Shown here in pieces: positions 44,652 through 53,411 of a stretch of 64,000 nucleotides of DNA. Numbering within the stretch: position 1 is the stretch's first letter; every line of letters begins with the position of its first letter. Position numbers and translations under genes: made by a program. The notes under the pieces are model-generated. The model did no database searches and had not been told where the DNA came from. It saw nothing but the letters and a program-made list of their open reading frames with translations. The stretch covers positions 1 to 64,000 of the forward strand of contig NZ_JAHLPR010000013.1 in the NCBI RefSeq assembly GCF_018918005.1, given 5' to 3'. The stretch comes from Paenibacillus sp. MSJ-34. GTDB lineage: Bacteria > Bacillota > Bacilli > Paenibacillales > Paenibacillaceae.

Positions 44652-45166
44652 GCGTTTGACGCCGCTTTGCTGCAACATGCTCGGACCGGGCGTTTTTGAC
44701 ATCATAACTCTGACCAATACGCCAAAGCGAATACCACGTGGCGGAGGGGCGATCGTTTCTTGCTGGAATGAACAGCATCAACACTATAACAAAGAACATA
44801 TTGCAAAAAACGTGGCTCTGGACGATGGTTTCTTTATTTTTGAGCTGCTGAGTTTGATACATATATGACCGGAATTTAGGGTTAATGTCGTAGCTTGGCT
44901 AATGAGCGGGTTTTTAAGGAGGATTATGGAGACGGTTATATGACGCTATTGTTCCTCATTATGGAACTATCGTTCTTCATTAAGAAAATTAACTTTCACG
45001 ATTATGGAACTTACTGTTCTTCATTATGAAACTTAACTTTTCTCGATTATGAAACTTACGTTCTTCGAAATATATGCACTTTATTCAGAAGGTAAAAAAA
45101 TGAGATACATTTATCGAAACCGGGTCTTTTGCTGCATGAAAAATGTTAAAAAATTGATATAAAATA
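44652..45166. other. Gene-free region with an AT-rich tandem array
   Basis: The first 250 bases hold no credible gene on either strand. Positions 44957-45065 form a degenerate tandem repeat. The region lies between the relQ operon terminator and the IS1595-like remnant, and may be scar tissue of past insertions. Confidence 0.6.
44957..45065 (+). repeat. Degenerate tandem array, five units of about 22 bases
   Basis: Five successive units of 21-23 bases each read roughly 'CATTATGRAACT-TA-GTTCTT'. The clearest cores are ATTATGGAACTTAC (45001-45014), ATTATGAAACTTAA (45023-45036) and ATTATGAAACTTAC (45046-45059). Units abut directly without spacers, so it is not a CRISPR. Confidence 0.75.
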
Positions 45167-45195
45167 TTGATGTTAGAACATATGTTTGGTATAAT
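45167..45195 (+). promoter_or_regulatory. Promoter with a LexA-like box in its spacer
   Basis: TTGATG at 45167-45172, a 17-base spacer and TATAAT at 45190-45195. The spacer holds AGAACATATGTTTG (45175-45188), which differs by two bases from the Bacillus LexA (DinR) consensus CGAACATATGTTCG. This is an ideal place for repression. Binding is inference. Confidence 0.5.
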
Positions 45196-45228
45196 GGGTA
45201 CAAGGAAGTTTATAAGGAGGCGGTCGGA

Positions 45229-45715
45229 TTGATTTCCGTGGCGGAATTTATGAGGCAGTTTGAGGATGAAGACGCTTGCCGTACATACCTGTTCCAATTG
45301 CGCTGGTCGGAAGGTTTTTGCTGTCCCGGGTGCGACAGCCAACGGTATTGCGAGCTTAAGGGACGTCGTTTCTACCAATGTCTGGACTGCCGTCTGCAGG
45401 TTTCCGTGACCTCGGGGACGGTCATGCATCGCACGAAGCTTCCGCTATCATCCGTTGTCCCGTATGAACGAGAAGGAAGCGGAGCCTATTGTCGAACAAG
45501 CCAAAGCAATAATGGCAGGCAACGCCATGCAATTTATTCGATCCGTTTATCGCAGCGTGGCCCCCCGATACTTGCAAAGTTACGTGGACGAGTACTACTT
45601 CCGAAGAAACCGCAGCGGTCATTTCCGGCAACTTTTAATGAAGTTGCTGAAGGACGGTTTCCGTGTCACGATGCCGTTCTACGCTTATACCGGCGTCGGC
45701 ATAACACCGGTATAA
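45229..45715 (+). pseudogene. Internally deleted IS1595-family transposase remnant
   Basis: The first part (from TTG 45229, GGAGG upstream) encodes a zinc ribbon with CPGC and CLDC pairs, typical of the ISXO2/IS1595 N-terminus, up to about 45445. From about 45455 another frame encodes a C-terminal part (AGNAMQFIRSVYRSVAPRYL and QSYVDEYYFRRNR), which is the end of the same family's catalytic domain. The middle with the DDE residues is missing and the halves are out of frame. It cannot be active. It ends against the 3' end of citA. Confidence 0.8.
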
Positions 45716-45716
45716 G
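45684..45716. repeat. Perfect palindrome spanning two convergent stop codons
   Basis: CTTATACCGG at 45684-45693 and CCGGTATAAG at 45707-45716 with a 13-base loop. The citA stop and the transposase-remnant stop both lie in the arms, and the two proteins' last residues read similarly for that reason (TGVMPTPV and TGVGITPV). Confidence 0.8.
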
Positions 45717-46782
45717 TCGATTGAGGGCGGAAGATCCGATTGACCGGCGCCTGCTCCAAAATATGAGCCGACCAACCCGCAACCCGGCTAGCGGTAAAAG
45801 TGGCCGTGTACAATGTATCCGGCAAGTTGACGGCCCGGAAGACGGCTGCCGCATAAAATTCCACATTCGTATACAACTGGCGGCCTGGTTTGTATTGCTC
45901 CAGCAACGTTAAGGCTGTATTTTCCACATGTACGGCAAAATCGAACCATGCATCGTCGCCGGTTAACTGTTCGGCGATCTCTCTCAACGCTTCTGCGCGC
46001 GGATCCCGCGTTTTATAGACCCGATGTCCGAATCCCATGATCCGTTCTCCATCTTCAAGCTTGCGCCGGAGCCAATGCCCAGCGTTTTCCTTCGCACCGA
46101 TATCGTTCAGCATTTGAATCACTTCAAAGGGCGCTCCGCCGTGCAGCGGTCCTTTCAACGCGCCGATCGCTCCCGCGATGGCCGATATAAGGTCCGATTG
46201 GGTAGACGCGATCGTTCTGGCCGCGAAGGTGGAGGCGTTCATTGCGTGTTCCATCGTCAATACAAAATAAGCGTTCAATGCTTTGACGTGAGCCGCCGAC
46301 GGATTCTTGCCGCTTAGCATATATAAATAATTCGCAACATGCCCTAAGGCCGGGTCGGACGGTACGACGTCGGTTTTGCTTACATGGTGATACCTGCAAG
46401 CGACGATCGACGGAATAGCGCCGATTGCCCGAATCGCTTGCCCGTCGTCGGGCTCCCATTGATATTCGCTTGTTCCTAGAGCGGATACGGCCGTTCTTAG
46501 GACGCTCATCATATCCATATCGTCAGGCAATCCGCGAATCAAATCGATCACATAGGCGGGCAATTCCCGGTTCGCAGCGAGGAGCGATGCAAACCTTTCC
46601 GATTCCTCGCGATTTGGCAAACAGCCGTAAATTAGCAAATAAACCGCATCTTCATAACTATAGTTCAGGGCAAGCTCCTTCGCCCAGTAGCCGCGATAAA
46701 CGAGATATCCGTTGATGCCGTCAACGAGGCTTACATCCGTTTCCGCAGCGATGATCCCTTCCAGTCCGCTCACTTTCGGCAT
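45685..46782 (-). CDS. citA: Citrate synthase, CitA type
   Basis: 365 residues, a normal length for Bacillus CitA. The catalytic His residues are in LTMEHAMNAST (about residues 176-186) and MGFGHRVYKTRDPRA (about 249-263); the third active-site acid is Glu in YTNVEFYAAAVF. It condenses acetyl-CoA and oxaloacetate. The adjacent divergent citR identifies it as the minor, regulated citA rather than citZ of the TCA operon. AAGGGG precedes the ATG. The 3' end overlaps the IS1595 remnant. Confidence 0.92.
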   Translation of the reverse strand: MPKVSGLEGIIAAETDVSLVDGINGYLVYRGYWAKELALNYSYEDAVYLLIYGCLPNREESERFASLLAANRELPAYVIDLIRGLPDDMDMMSVLRTAVSALGTSEYQWEPDDGQAIRAIGAIPSIVACRYHHVSKTDVVPSDPALGHVANYLYMLSGKNPSAAHVKALNAYFVLTMEHAMNASTFAARTIASTQSDLISAIAGAIGALKGPLHGGAPFEVIQMLNDIGAKENAGHWLRRKLEDGERIMGFGHRVYKTRDPRAEALREIAEQLTGDDAWFDFAVHVENTALTLLEQYKPGRQLYTNVEFYAAAVFRAVNLPDTLYTATFTASRVAGWSAHILEQAPVNRIFRPQSTYTGVMPTPV

Positions 46783-46901
46783 ATGAAAAACCCCTTTTTC
46801 CTTGAAGTTAATAACAGTTTACAATAAGATAAAGATTAAGAATATTAAATTAATCGAATTACTTTGATCATGAAGTGTTATCAGTAAGGAGGGCCGTTCG
46901 A

Positions 46902-47855
46902 TTGCAAATCCAATGGTTGAAAACATTTGTAGCTACCGCTCAATATGAAAATTTTCGCCGCGCCGCCGAGAAATTGTTCGTAACGCAGCCGACGGTTACC
47001 ATGCATATTAAGCATTTAGAAGAGCTGCTTGGTACGGAATTGTTCGAACGAAGAGGGCGCAACGTACATATTACGCATGCCGGCCGGCGGTTTTTGCCTT
47101 ATGCGGAGCAAATGTTGAGCAATTTCGAAACGGGAATGCATGAGATCGAAAGCTGGCGCCAAGGCTTTACCAGAAAAATTACGATCGCCGTCTCTCCATT
47201 GGTTGCCGCTTCCACGCTGCCTCTCATCGTGCGCAAATATTTGAAGAGTTACCCTGATATCGAGATTGCAATCAAAGTGATGGAATCGGTGGAAATCGGC
47301 GAAGCGGTCGCGAGGGGAGCGGCGGATATTGGCTTGTCCCGCATGCGCTCCAGCGAGGCGGGTTTAACCGTTCGCAAACTGAACGACGACCCTGTCGTTC
47401 TCGTCGCTCCGGGCGACGCAACGGACGAGAAAGGGACGAGTGTGCCGTTGGAACGGCTGCTGCGGCGTTATTTGATATTAACGCATAATCATCCCGAATA
47501 TTGGGATGGGCTTCTTAACGAGATACGCATCGATTACCCGCGGATTCGAACGATGACGGTGTCCCAAGTGTATATTACGAAACGTTTTATCGAAGAGGGG
47601 TTAGGCATTTCTTTTCTGCCAAGCTCGACCGTAGTGGAGGAGATCGAGCAAGGAAAAGTCGTGGAACTTCGGACGGACGAGCTGTCTTTGCCGGTTGCTT
47701 CGACCTATTTGATTCATCAGTCGGAGACCGAGGAGGTACAGCATTTTTTGGGGTTTATTATTGATTTTTATGATAAAATAGTCGATGACCCGTTAGGCTG
47801 GAGGTGGATGCAGAGTCATGAAGGCGAAACAGCGGGTGGACAAGATTTTAGGTAA
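46902..47855 (+). CDS. citR: LysR family regulator CitR
   Basis: 317 residues: winged helix-turn-helix (WLKTFVATAQYENFRRAAEKL and QPTVTMHIKHLEELLG), then a ligand-binding domain containing LTHNHPEYWDGLLNEIR and YITKRFIEEGLGISFLP, closely resembling B. subtilis CitR, the repressor of divergently transcribed citA. The divergent position is the same here. The TTG at 46902 follows AAGGAGG at nine bases. The 3' end overlaps the pseudouridine synthase gene by 38 bases. Confidence 0.9.
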   Translation: MQIQWLKTFVATAQYENFRRAAEKLFVTQPTVTMHIKHLEELLGTELFERRGRNVHITHAGRRFLPYAEQMLSNFETGMHEIESWRQGFTRKITIAVSPLVAASTLPLIVRKYLKSYPDIEIAIKVMESVEIGEAVARGAADIGLSRMRSSEAGLTVRKLNDDPVVLVAPGDATDEKGTSVPLERLLRRYLILTHNHPEYWDGLLNEIRIDYPRIRTMTVSQVYITKRFIEEGLGISFLPSSTVVEEIEQGKVVELRTDELSLPVASTYLIHQSETEEVQHFLGFIIDFYDKIVDDPLGWRWMQSHEGETAGGQDFR

Positions 47856-48567
47856 TATGGGGTACGGAACCCGCAGCGAAATAAAAAAATGGGCCAAGCT
47901 AGGCAAAATATCGGTCAACGGTTCTATTGTCAAAGATAGCGGATATCAAGTAGATCCTGCCGCGGATTTGATCGAATTGGACGGCGAAACGGTCCGTTAC
48001 CGCAAATATATATATATTATGTTGAATAAACCGCAAGGCGTCGTATCGGCAACGGAAGATTTGCGCGACCGTACGGTGCTTGATTTGCTTGATGAGCAGT
48101 GGCGGGCTTTCGAGCCTTTCCCCGTAGGTCGATTAGATAAAGATACGGTGGGGCTTTTGCTTATTACGAATGACGGCAAGCTGGCGCATGAATTGCTGTC
48201 GCCCCGCAAACATATACCGAAAACGTATGCCGCCGAAGTAACGGGAATCGTCGATTCGAACGATGTGGAGGCCTTCGCGGCCGGGGTTGAGCTGGACGAC
48301 GGGTATGTTACGAAGCCGGCGCAGTTAAAGATCATTCGTACGACGAACGACGGCGAACCGCATTCCCGCATCGAATTAACGATTACCGAGGGCAAATTCC
48401 ATCAAGTGAAACGAATGTTTGAGGCGGTCGGCAAAAAGGTTGTCTTTTTAAGACGCATTTCGATGGGGCCGCTTCGGATCGACGAATCGTTGCAGCCGGG
48501 CGAGTACCGGGAGTTGACGGAAGCGGAATTACAGTTATTGACTCAAGTTCAAGGCAATCAAAAATAG
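47818..48567 (+). CDS. Pseudouridine synthase, RsuA/RluB family
   Basis: 249 residues: an N-terminal S4 RNA-binding domain (QRVDKILGNMGYGTRSEIKK, about residues 5-24) and a catalytic domain whose active-site Asp is in FPVGRLDKDTVGLLLITND (about 101-119). The end motif EGKFHQVKRMFEAVG is typical. These enzymes isomerise one uridine in 16S or 23S rRNA; the size and S4 domain suit the RsuA class. It starts within citR, so is translated with it. Confidence 0.9.
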   Translation: MKAKQRVDKILGNMGYGTRSEIKKWAKLGKISVNGSIVKDSGYQVDPAADLIELDGETVRYRKYIYIMLNKPQGVVSATEDLRDRTVLDLLDEQWRAFEPFPVGRLDKDTVGLLLITNDGKLAHELLSPRKHIPKTYAAEVTGIVDSNDVEAFAAGVELDDGYVTKPAQLKIIRTTNDGEPHSRIELTITEGKFHQVKRMFEAVGKKVVFLRRISMGPLRIDESLQPGEYRELTEAELQLLTQVQGNQK

Positions 48568-48587
48568 ATACAGATAGGGGTATGGAG

Positions 48588-49388
48588 ATGAACAGATACA
48601 AGATGGTAGCGCTGGATGTGGATGGAACGCTGATTAACGACGACCATGAGATTACGCCGGATACGATGCATTCGATACGGCGGCTGGCCGAACAAGGTAC
48701 GGAAATTGTACTTTGTACGGGCAGAAGTCCGAGCAGCACTCTCCCGTTGTTGGAACTGATCGGCATTGACGGAACGATCATTACTCATAACGGGGCGGCC
48801 ACGGTCGAATCGCGCACGCGCCGCGTTCTTTATCAGTTTTCCTTCGCATTGGATCGAATTGCGCCATATCTCGAATATTGCAGACGGCATCATATTCATT
48901 TTGACGTGAATACCGCATTCGATCTTTATGTGGAGGACGCAAGCGTGTTGACCGATGAAGCGTTGGAAATGTACGGCCGGTTTTATATCGAGCCGCAAAC
49001 GTTGCCATCTGCGGAACAATTGGGCGAGACGATTGTGAAGTTTACCGTGTTTGCCGAGAAAGATGAGCTGGATCGCGTTGAAAAGGAATGGGAACAATGG
49101 GATAGCGGCTTGCATATGATCCGCAGCGGAGACTTTTTTATCGACGTAATGCATGGCGAGGCGTCGAAAGGAAATTCCTTGCGCGAATGGGCCCGGATAA
49201 GAGGGATTGAACGCAGCGAAGTGCTGGCTATCGGAAACTATTATAACGATATTACGATGCTGCAATTTGCCGGCGTCGGCATTGCGATGGACAATTCCCC
49301 GCTTGAGGTGAAAGAGGCGGCGGACGATGTTACCGCAACGAATAACGAAGACGGCGTACATGCCGCTTTGCTGAAATATTGCTTATAA
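48588..49388 (+). CDS. Cof-type HAD hydrolase
   Basis: A 266-residue phosphatase of the HAD superfamily, Cof subgroup IIB. Motif I is VALDVDGTLINDDHEIT (about residues 7-23, nucleophile Asp), motif II IVLCTGRSP, and motifs III/IV lie in GEASKGNSLREWA and AIGNYYNDITMLQFAG. It hydrolyses sugar phosphates or flavin-like phosphates; substrate unknown. The ATG at 48588 is preferred because AGGGG is six to seven bases upstream. It lies 20 bases after the pseudouridine synthase gene, so probably co-transcribed. Confidence 0.9.
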   Translation: MNRYKMVALDVDGTLINDDHEITPDTMHSIRRLAEQGTEIVLCTGRSPSSTLPLLELIGIDGTIITHNGAATVESRTRRVLYQFSFALDRIAPYLEYCRRHHIHFDVNTAFDLYVEDASVLTDEALEMYGRFYIEPQTLPSAEQLGETIVKFTVFAEKDELDRVEKEWEQWDSGLHMIRSGDFFIDVMHGEASKGNSLREWARIRGIERSEVLAIGNYYNDITMLQFAGVGIAMDNSPLEVKEAADDVTATNNEDGVHAALLKYCL

Positions 49389-49471
49389 TCGCGACATACC
49401 CCGGCATACTCCCGATGGAATAGGAAATGATAAGGAATATCATCATTCATTCGAAAGGGAGGGACATGCGC

Positions 49472-50527
49472 ATGGTCGAGATTACGGTTCGGCCAGACAT
49501 TAGAGCGGCTGGAGGAGAAGCGTCCGATTTGCTGCTGGACGGCCGATTTGTCGGCACGATGACGCTAGTATATCAAGAAGGAAATCGACTGGCAGGTGCT
49601 GTTCAACTCGATAAGGATTCGCTGGCAGCGCATGAAAGATCGCGTGTCATGAGCTTCGTGGAACAGCATGTGTTTCATCTAAGCGAAGCGCTGCGTACGG
49701 ATGAATGCGAAGTCATTGTAACTTGCAGCACGTACACTCATGTTATCAACGGCAATCGCGAAGGGATCGAAACGACGTTCGATACGAATGATGCGTTCTC
49801 CTTCGCCGACGGCAAGTCGGCAATCCGGAAGGAACGACGGACGTACGGCGAAACGGACGATTTCGGTTTTCGCTTGCAATCGGTTAGCGCGGGGCGCAAT
49901 GTGTCCACTTACGAAATTGTCGATGAGGACGACACGATCGTGGCTGCCGCCACAATCAAGCAGTTTGGCGCCGATATCGTCGGAGAGCTGCGGTGGCCTT
50001 ATATGCCGTCCGAGGAGGAGATCGATTGTGCCGCCGATTTGCTGATCCGCGATTTCGACGATACGTTGATCGATACGATCGTCCTGGATATTAAGGTGGA
50101 GGACGATATCGTCGAGACGATCGAGCTTACGCATGAATCGCTGCTGGACGAGGAGCGTGAACGGACGACGGACGGGCCGTATTTCGAAGAAGACGGATTA
50201 TTTCGCCGCTTCGCTTTGGCTGAAGAAGACAGTCCGTACGATGTCGAATTGATCCGTGACGACGGGGATGTGCTCACTTATCATATTTATGGCGCGAAAA
50301 CGGGCGCATTGCCGCTCGGCGAAGCGACGATCGATATTAGCGGCGAGCAATTGTCGGGTTTTATCGACTTTCATACGCCGGGAACCGGAGAAGAGCGCGA
50401 AGTCATCGCCGGCAGGCTGCTGCTGGAGTTGGACAAAGAGAAACAATTCGATTCGGTTCACCTGACGATGCTGTTTAAAAACCAGTTGATCGACGAAATG
50501 ATGTTTCAACAAGACACGATACATTAA
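49472..50527 (+). CDS. Hypothetical acidic protein with apparent threefold repeats
   Basis: 351 residues, soluble, very acidic, with no signal or membrane segment and no family I recognise. By eye it repeats a unit of roughly 90-110 residues: a strand pair (VGTMTLVY..., TIVAAATIKQFGADIVGELRW..., LPLGEATIDISGEQLSGFIDF), a helix with EE(x)I or ER, then a long acidic strand ending in DTIVLDIKVED, DSVHLTMLFKN and similar. GGGAGGG precedes the ATG. A terminator follows. It may be a scaffold or ligand-binding protein; function not stated. Confidence 0.7.
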   Translation: MVEITVRPDIRAAGGEASDLLLDGRFVGTMTLVYQEGNRLAGAVQLDKDSLAAHERSRVMSFVEQHVFHLSEALRTDECEVIVTCSTYTHVINGNREGIETTFDTNDAFSFADGKSAIRKERRTYGETDDFGFRLQSVSAGRNVSTYEIVDEDDTIVAAATIKQFGADIVGELRWPYMPSEEEIDCAADLLIRDFDDTLIDTIVLDIKVEDDIVETIELTHESLLDEERERTTDGPYFEEDGLFRRFALAEEDSPYDVELIRDDGDVLTYHIYGAKTGALPLGEATIDISGEQLSGFIDFHTPGTGEEREVIAGRLLLELDKEKQFDSVHLTMLFKNQLIDEMMFQQDTIH

Positions 50528-50529
50528 AT

Positions 50530-50556
50530 AAAACCTGAGGGGATCCTCAGGTTTTT
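50530..50556 (+). terminator. Terminator after the threefold-repeat gene
   Basis: AAACCTGAGG pairs with CCTCAGGTTT around a four-base loop, followed by T residues. Confidence 0.9.
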
Positions 50557-50618
50557 GCTTGTGGCGCCGGTTTGGCCGTCGTGGGACGATAGTAGTGCTG
50601 CGGCAAACCGCTATAGAT

Positions 50619-51980
50619 TTAGCTGCGAAGCCCTTTGGGATAATGGTTTTTCAATTGGCCGCCGCTCGCTTTGCCCCAGCCGAGCGGCAAGCCGTTCACC
50701 GCGACGAGCGCCCATCCCTTGGCGTCTGCGGCGACAGGCAGCGTTTCGCCGTGCAGAAACGCTTGCACCTCGGGAGCTTCGGGCGCGTAGTCAAACACGA
50801 GCCGCGCTTGCTCCGCGGCGGCGGCGACGGCTAACGCGTGGGCGGGCTCCACGCGGTTTTTCCGCACCGCCGCGAGCTGCAGCCCCGCGCGCGGCATTCG
50901 CAAGCCGCGCAGCTGCGCGGCGGTAAGGCTGCCGCCTGCGGCGCGCGGCAGCAGATACAGCGCTTCTCCGAAGAGAAGCGCTTCGCCCTCGCCCGGCGCA
51001 AAGCCGGGCAGTTCCTCGCGCGCCCACGCGAGGAACATGTCCAGCGCCGCCGCTGCGCCGCCGGCGGGCCGGTCATGGCCGCGGCTGCGCCCGCGCCGCG
51101 GCGCTTCCGCGGCAGCGACGATGCCGCCGCCCTGTCGCTTCTCGAGCAGCGCGACAAAATGGCCCTCGCCGCGGTGCGTATGCGGCCAAATGCGCTCCGT
51201 TCGGACGAGCGCAAACTCCGGATGCTTCTCGAGCAGCTTGGCGATCGTTCGCTCGTTCTCCGCTTCATTGAACGTGCACGTCGAATACGCGAGCGTGCCG
51301 CCCGGTTTGAGCATCGTAACCGCGTGCTCGAGAATATCCCATTGGCGCGCCGCGCACATGGCGACATGAGCTTCCGACCATTCTTCAATCGCATTCGGAT
51401 CTTTGCGGAACATCCCTTCACCGGAGCATGGAGCATCCAGCATAATGCGATCGAAGAATAACGGAAACCTCGCCGCGAGCTCGTCCGGCCCCGCATTGGT
51501 GACGATCGCGTTGGCCACGCCCATCCGCTCCGTATTTTCGGCCAAAATTTTCGCGCGCTGCGGATGGATTTCATTGGCTACGAGCAACCCTTTGCCTTGC
51601 ATTTTGGCGGCGATATGCGTCGTTTTGCCGCCCGGCGCGGCGGCGAGATCAAGCACGATTTCACCCGGCCGGGGGGCGAGCAGTTCCACAGCCGCCATGG
51701 CCGACGGCTCTTGAATGTAGTACAAGCCGGCGGCATGGTACGGATGTTTCCCGGGCCGGAGCTCCTCCCGATAATAATAGCCGCTTTCGCACCAAGGCAC
51801 CTGCTCCAAGTAGAAAAGCCGTTTGACTTCTTCGGCCAGGGAATCTTGCCCCGATGTTTTCAAAAGGTTCAACCGCAGCCCATACGTGCGCGGTTCCGTA
51901 TAACTGTGCAAGAAACGTTCGGCTTCCCGGCCCAGAAGCGACTTCATCTGGCGAATGTAAGCTTCCGGAAGCGTAATCAT
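50619..51980 (-). CDS. RsmF-like rRNA (cytosine-C5) methyltransferase
   Basis: A 453-residue SAM enzyme of the NOL1/NOP2/Sun (RsmB/RsmF) family. Motifs: EIVLDLAAAPGGKTTHIAAK (SAM binding, about residues 106-125), the catalytic Cys in MLDAPCSGEGMFRKDP (about 175-190) and GTLAYSTCTFNEAENE (second Cys). A C-terminal RNA-binding RsmF-type domain is Ala/Arg/Gly-rich and its coding DNA is very GC-rich (about 50.75-51.1 kb), which opens long false frames on the other strand. AAGGGG is about 13 bases before the ATG, somewhat far. Confidence 0.9.
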   Translation of the reverse strand: MITLPEAYIRQMKSLLGREAERFLHSYTEPRTYGLRLNLLKTSGQDSLAEEVKRLFYLEQVPWCESGYYYREELRPGKHPYHAAGLYYIQEPSAMAAVELLAPRPGEIVLDLAAAPGGKTTHIAAKMQGKGLLVANEIHPQRAKILAENTERMGVANAIVTNAGPDELAARFPLFFDRIMLDAPCSGEGMFRKDPNAIEEWSEAHVAMCAARQWDILEHAVTMLKPGGTLAYSTCTFNEAENERTIAKLLEKHPEFALVRTERIWPHTHRGEGHFVALLEKRQGGGIVAAAEAPRRGRSRGHDRPAGGAAAALDMFLAWAREELPGFAPGEGEALLFGEALYLLPRAAGGSLTAAQLRGLRMPRAGLQLAAVRKNRVEPAHALAVAAAAEQARLVFDYAPEAPEVQAFLHGETLPVAADAKGWALVAVNGLPLGWGKASGGQLKNHYPKGLRS

Positions 51981-52091
51981 AGAAATCTTATTACCCCTTT
52001 ATCACTAACATGAATACTGATTCGATTTCAGCAGTGTAACATAAACGGCCGGCAAACTCAAAGGCAGGCGGGGCGGCTGGGGCAGCTGCAA

Positions 52092-53276
52092 TTATCCTTT
52101 CGCCGCTTCCTTCGGTTTGCGCCGCATTTGCGTATAGGATGTGACTTTGTTTTTGCCGGTTGTTTTCGAATGGTACATCGCTTCGTCGGCTTGTTTAATC
52201 AATTGCTCCGCGGACATTCCTTTTTTCAAGACGCTGTATCCGACGCTGACCGTAACGATCGTCTCCTCTTCCACGCGGCTGCGGATTGCGTCCGCGACTT
52301 GATCGATTTTGGCGCGGCGATCCACGACGAGCGCGACCAATTCTTCTCCTCCGTACCTGCCGGCTATGCCGATGCCTTCGGTTTCTTCCGTCATGACGGA
52401 CGCCACCTTTTTCAGCACCTCATCCGCGCGGTCATGACCTTGCGTGTCGTTTAATTTTTTGAAATTGTCGATATCGCAGAAAATGACAGACACCCGCAAG
52501 CCTTCGTTCACATACCGGTTTAAGGCTTTGTAGAAATAGCGCCGATTGAACAGGCTCGTCAAACCGTCCGTAATGGAGGAACGGTAGATCGATTGCAGCA
52601 GTTCCACAATTCGGTCGAACAGAATGAAAAACAATATCGTATAATACAAAATAGGCGTAAAATTTTCCAGCGCTTGCAGCACCGTATGGGAAGTATCGAA
52701 GACGTAGTAGTTCGCAAAACGGATGATGAGCATAAAAGAATAGACGGCCAAACTCAATGCGTACTTAAGACGCTGGCGAATATAAGGCCCGAACATGATC
52801 GCAAAGAACAGAAGCAGCAGCGCATGGTACAGGTTGAGCGGAAGGCCGGCCATCCACCCGCGATCCGGACGTTCCGGAAACAGCGCCGGGTCGAAACTTG
52901 CCTGCAGAATGGCAATGGCCAGCAGGAAGACGAACATGAGCACGATATATACGGAGTGCTTTGGTCTCATGCGATGGTATAATTGGTAGACCGCAAAGTT
53001 CAGCAAAATAAAGGAAGCCATCTGCAGTATGCTGGAAACGTACCGGTATATCGCGGGATACGATTCCGTTTGCGACAATACGAAATGGATGTTCAATCCT
53101 TGGTATGCCATAATAATGAAAAATGCGAACAATAAATAGATATACGATTTTTTTCTTTGCTTGCTGTACAGTCGAATCGACATCAACATCATGATCAGCA
53201 AAATGTAAAAAGCGGACAGGGCGGAGAAAATTTGGCCTGTTGCGCCTGTAAATACCGGCGGTATGGAAGTTGTCAT
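52092..53276 (-). CDS. Membrane diguanylate cyclase (GGDEF)
   Basis: 394 residues: about six transmembrane helices in the first 220 residues, then a GGDEF domain. The active loop is GRYGGEELVALV (GGEEL form, about residue 329) and the start is YRSSITDGLTSLFNRRYFYKAL. It makes c-di-GMP, with the membrane part likely a sensor. The C-terminal QADEAMYHSKTTGKNKV segment is the typical domain end. GGAG precedes the ATG at a distance of about ten bases. Confidence 0.92.
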   Translation of the reverse strand: MTTSIPPVFTGATGQIFSALSAFYILLIMMLMSIRLYSKQRKKSYIYLLFAFFIIMAYQGLNIHFVLSQTESYPAIYRYVSSILQMASFILLNFAVYQLYHRMRPKHSVYIVLMFVFLLAIAILQASFDPALFPERPDRGWMAGLPLNLYHALLLLFFAIMFGPYIRQRLKYALSLAVYSFMLIIRFANYYVFDTSHTVLQALENFTPILYYTILFFILFDRIVELLQSIYRSSITDGLTSLFNRRYFYKALNRYVNEGLRVSVIFCDIDNFKKLNDTQGHDRADEVLKKVASVMTEETEGIGIAGRYGGEELVALVVDRRAKIDQVADAIRSRVEEETIVTVSVGYSVLKKGMSAEQLIKQADEAMYHSKTTGKNKVTSYTQMRRKPKEAAKG

Positions 53277-53349
53277 GGTCGTCTCGCTCCATCTTTCGTT
53301 TTCAAGTCGAGCAATCGTCTCTTAAGAATCAAGACTTTAAACTTTGCGG

Positions 53350-53363
53350 AAAACATATGTTCT
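53350..53363. promoter_or_regulatory. LexA-like palindrome upstream of a glycosyltransferase gene
   Basis: AAAACATATGTTCT, near-palindromic and close to the Bacillus LexA (DinR) box (CGAACATATGTTCG), with mismatches at the ends. Position between divergent dgc and glycosyltransferase genes. Confidence 0.3.
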
Positions 53364-53411
53364 AATGTATCATAAATGTGTGCACAGGAGAAGCGTCGGG
53401 GGGACATAACG

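Noticed and set aside
44632-44868. Open frames between the relQ operon and the tandem array
   Set aside because: They begin within a terminator hairpin, lack ribosome sites and resemble no family.
44957-45065. Possible CRISPR array
   Set aside because: Units are about 22 bases, degenerate and contiguous, with no spacers and no cas genes nearby.
50838-51461. 207-codon open frame antisense to the RsmF-like gene
   Set aside because: High GC content removes stop codons on both strands here; only the minus strand carries methyltransferase motifs.
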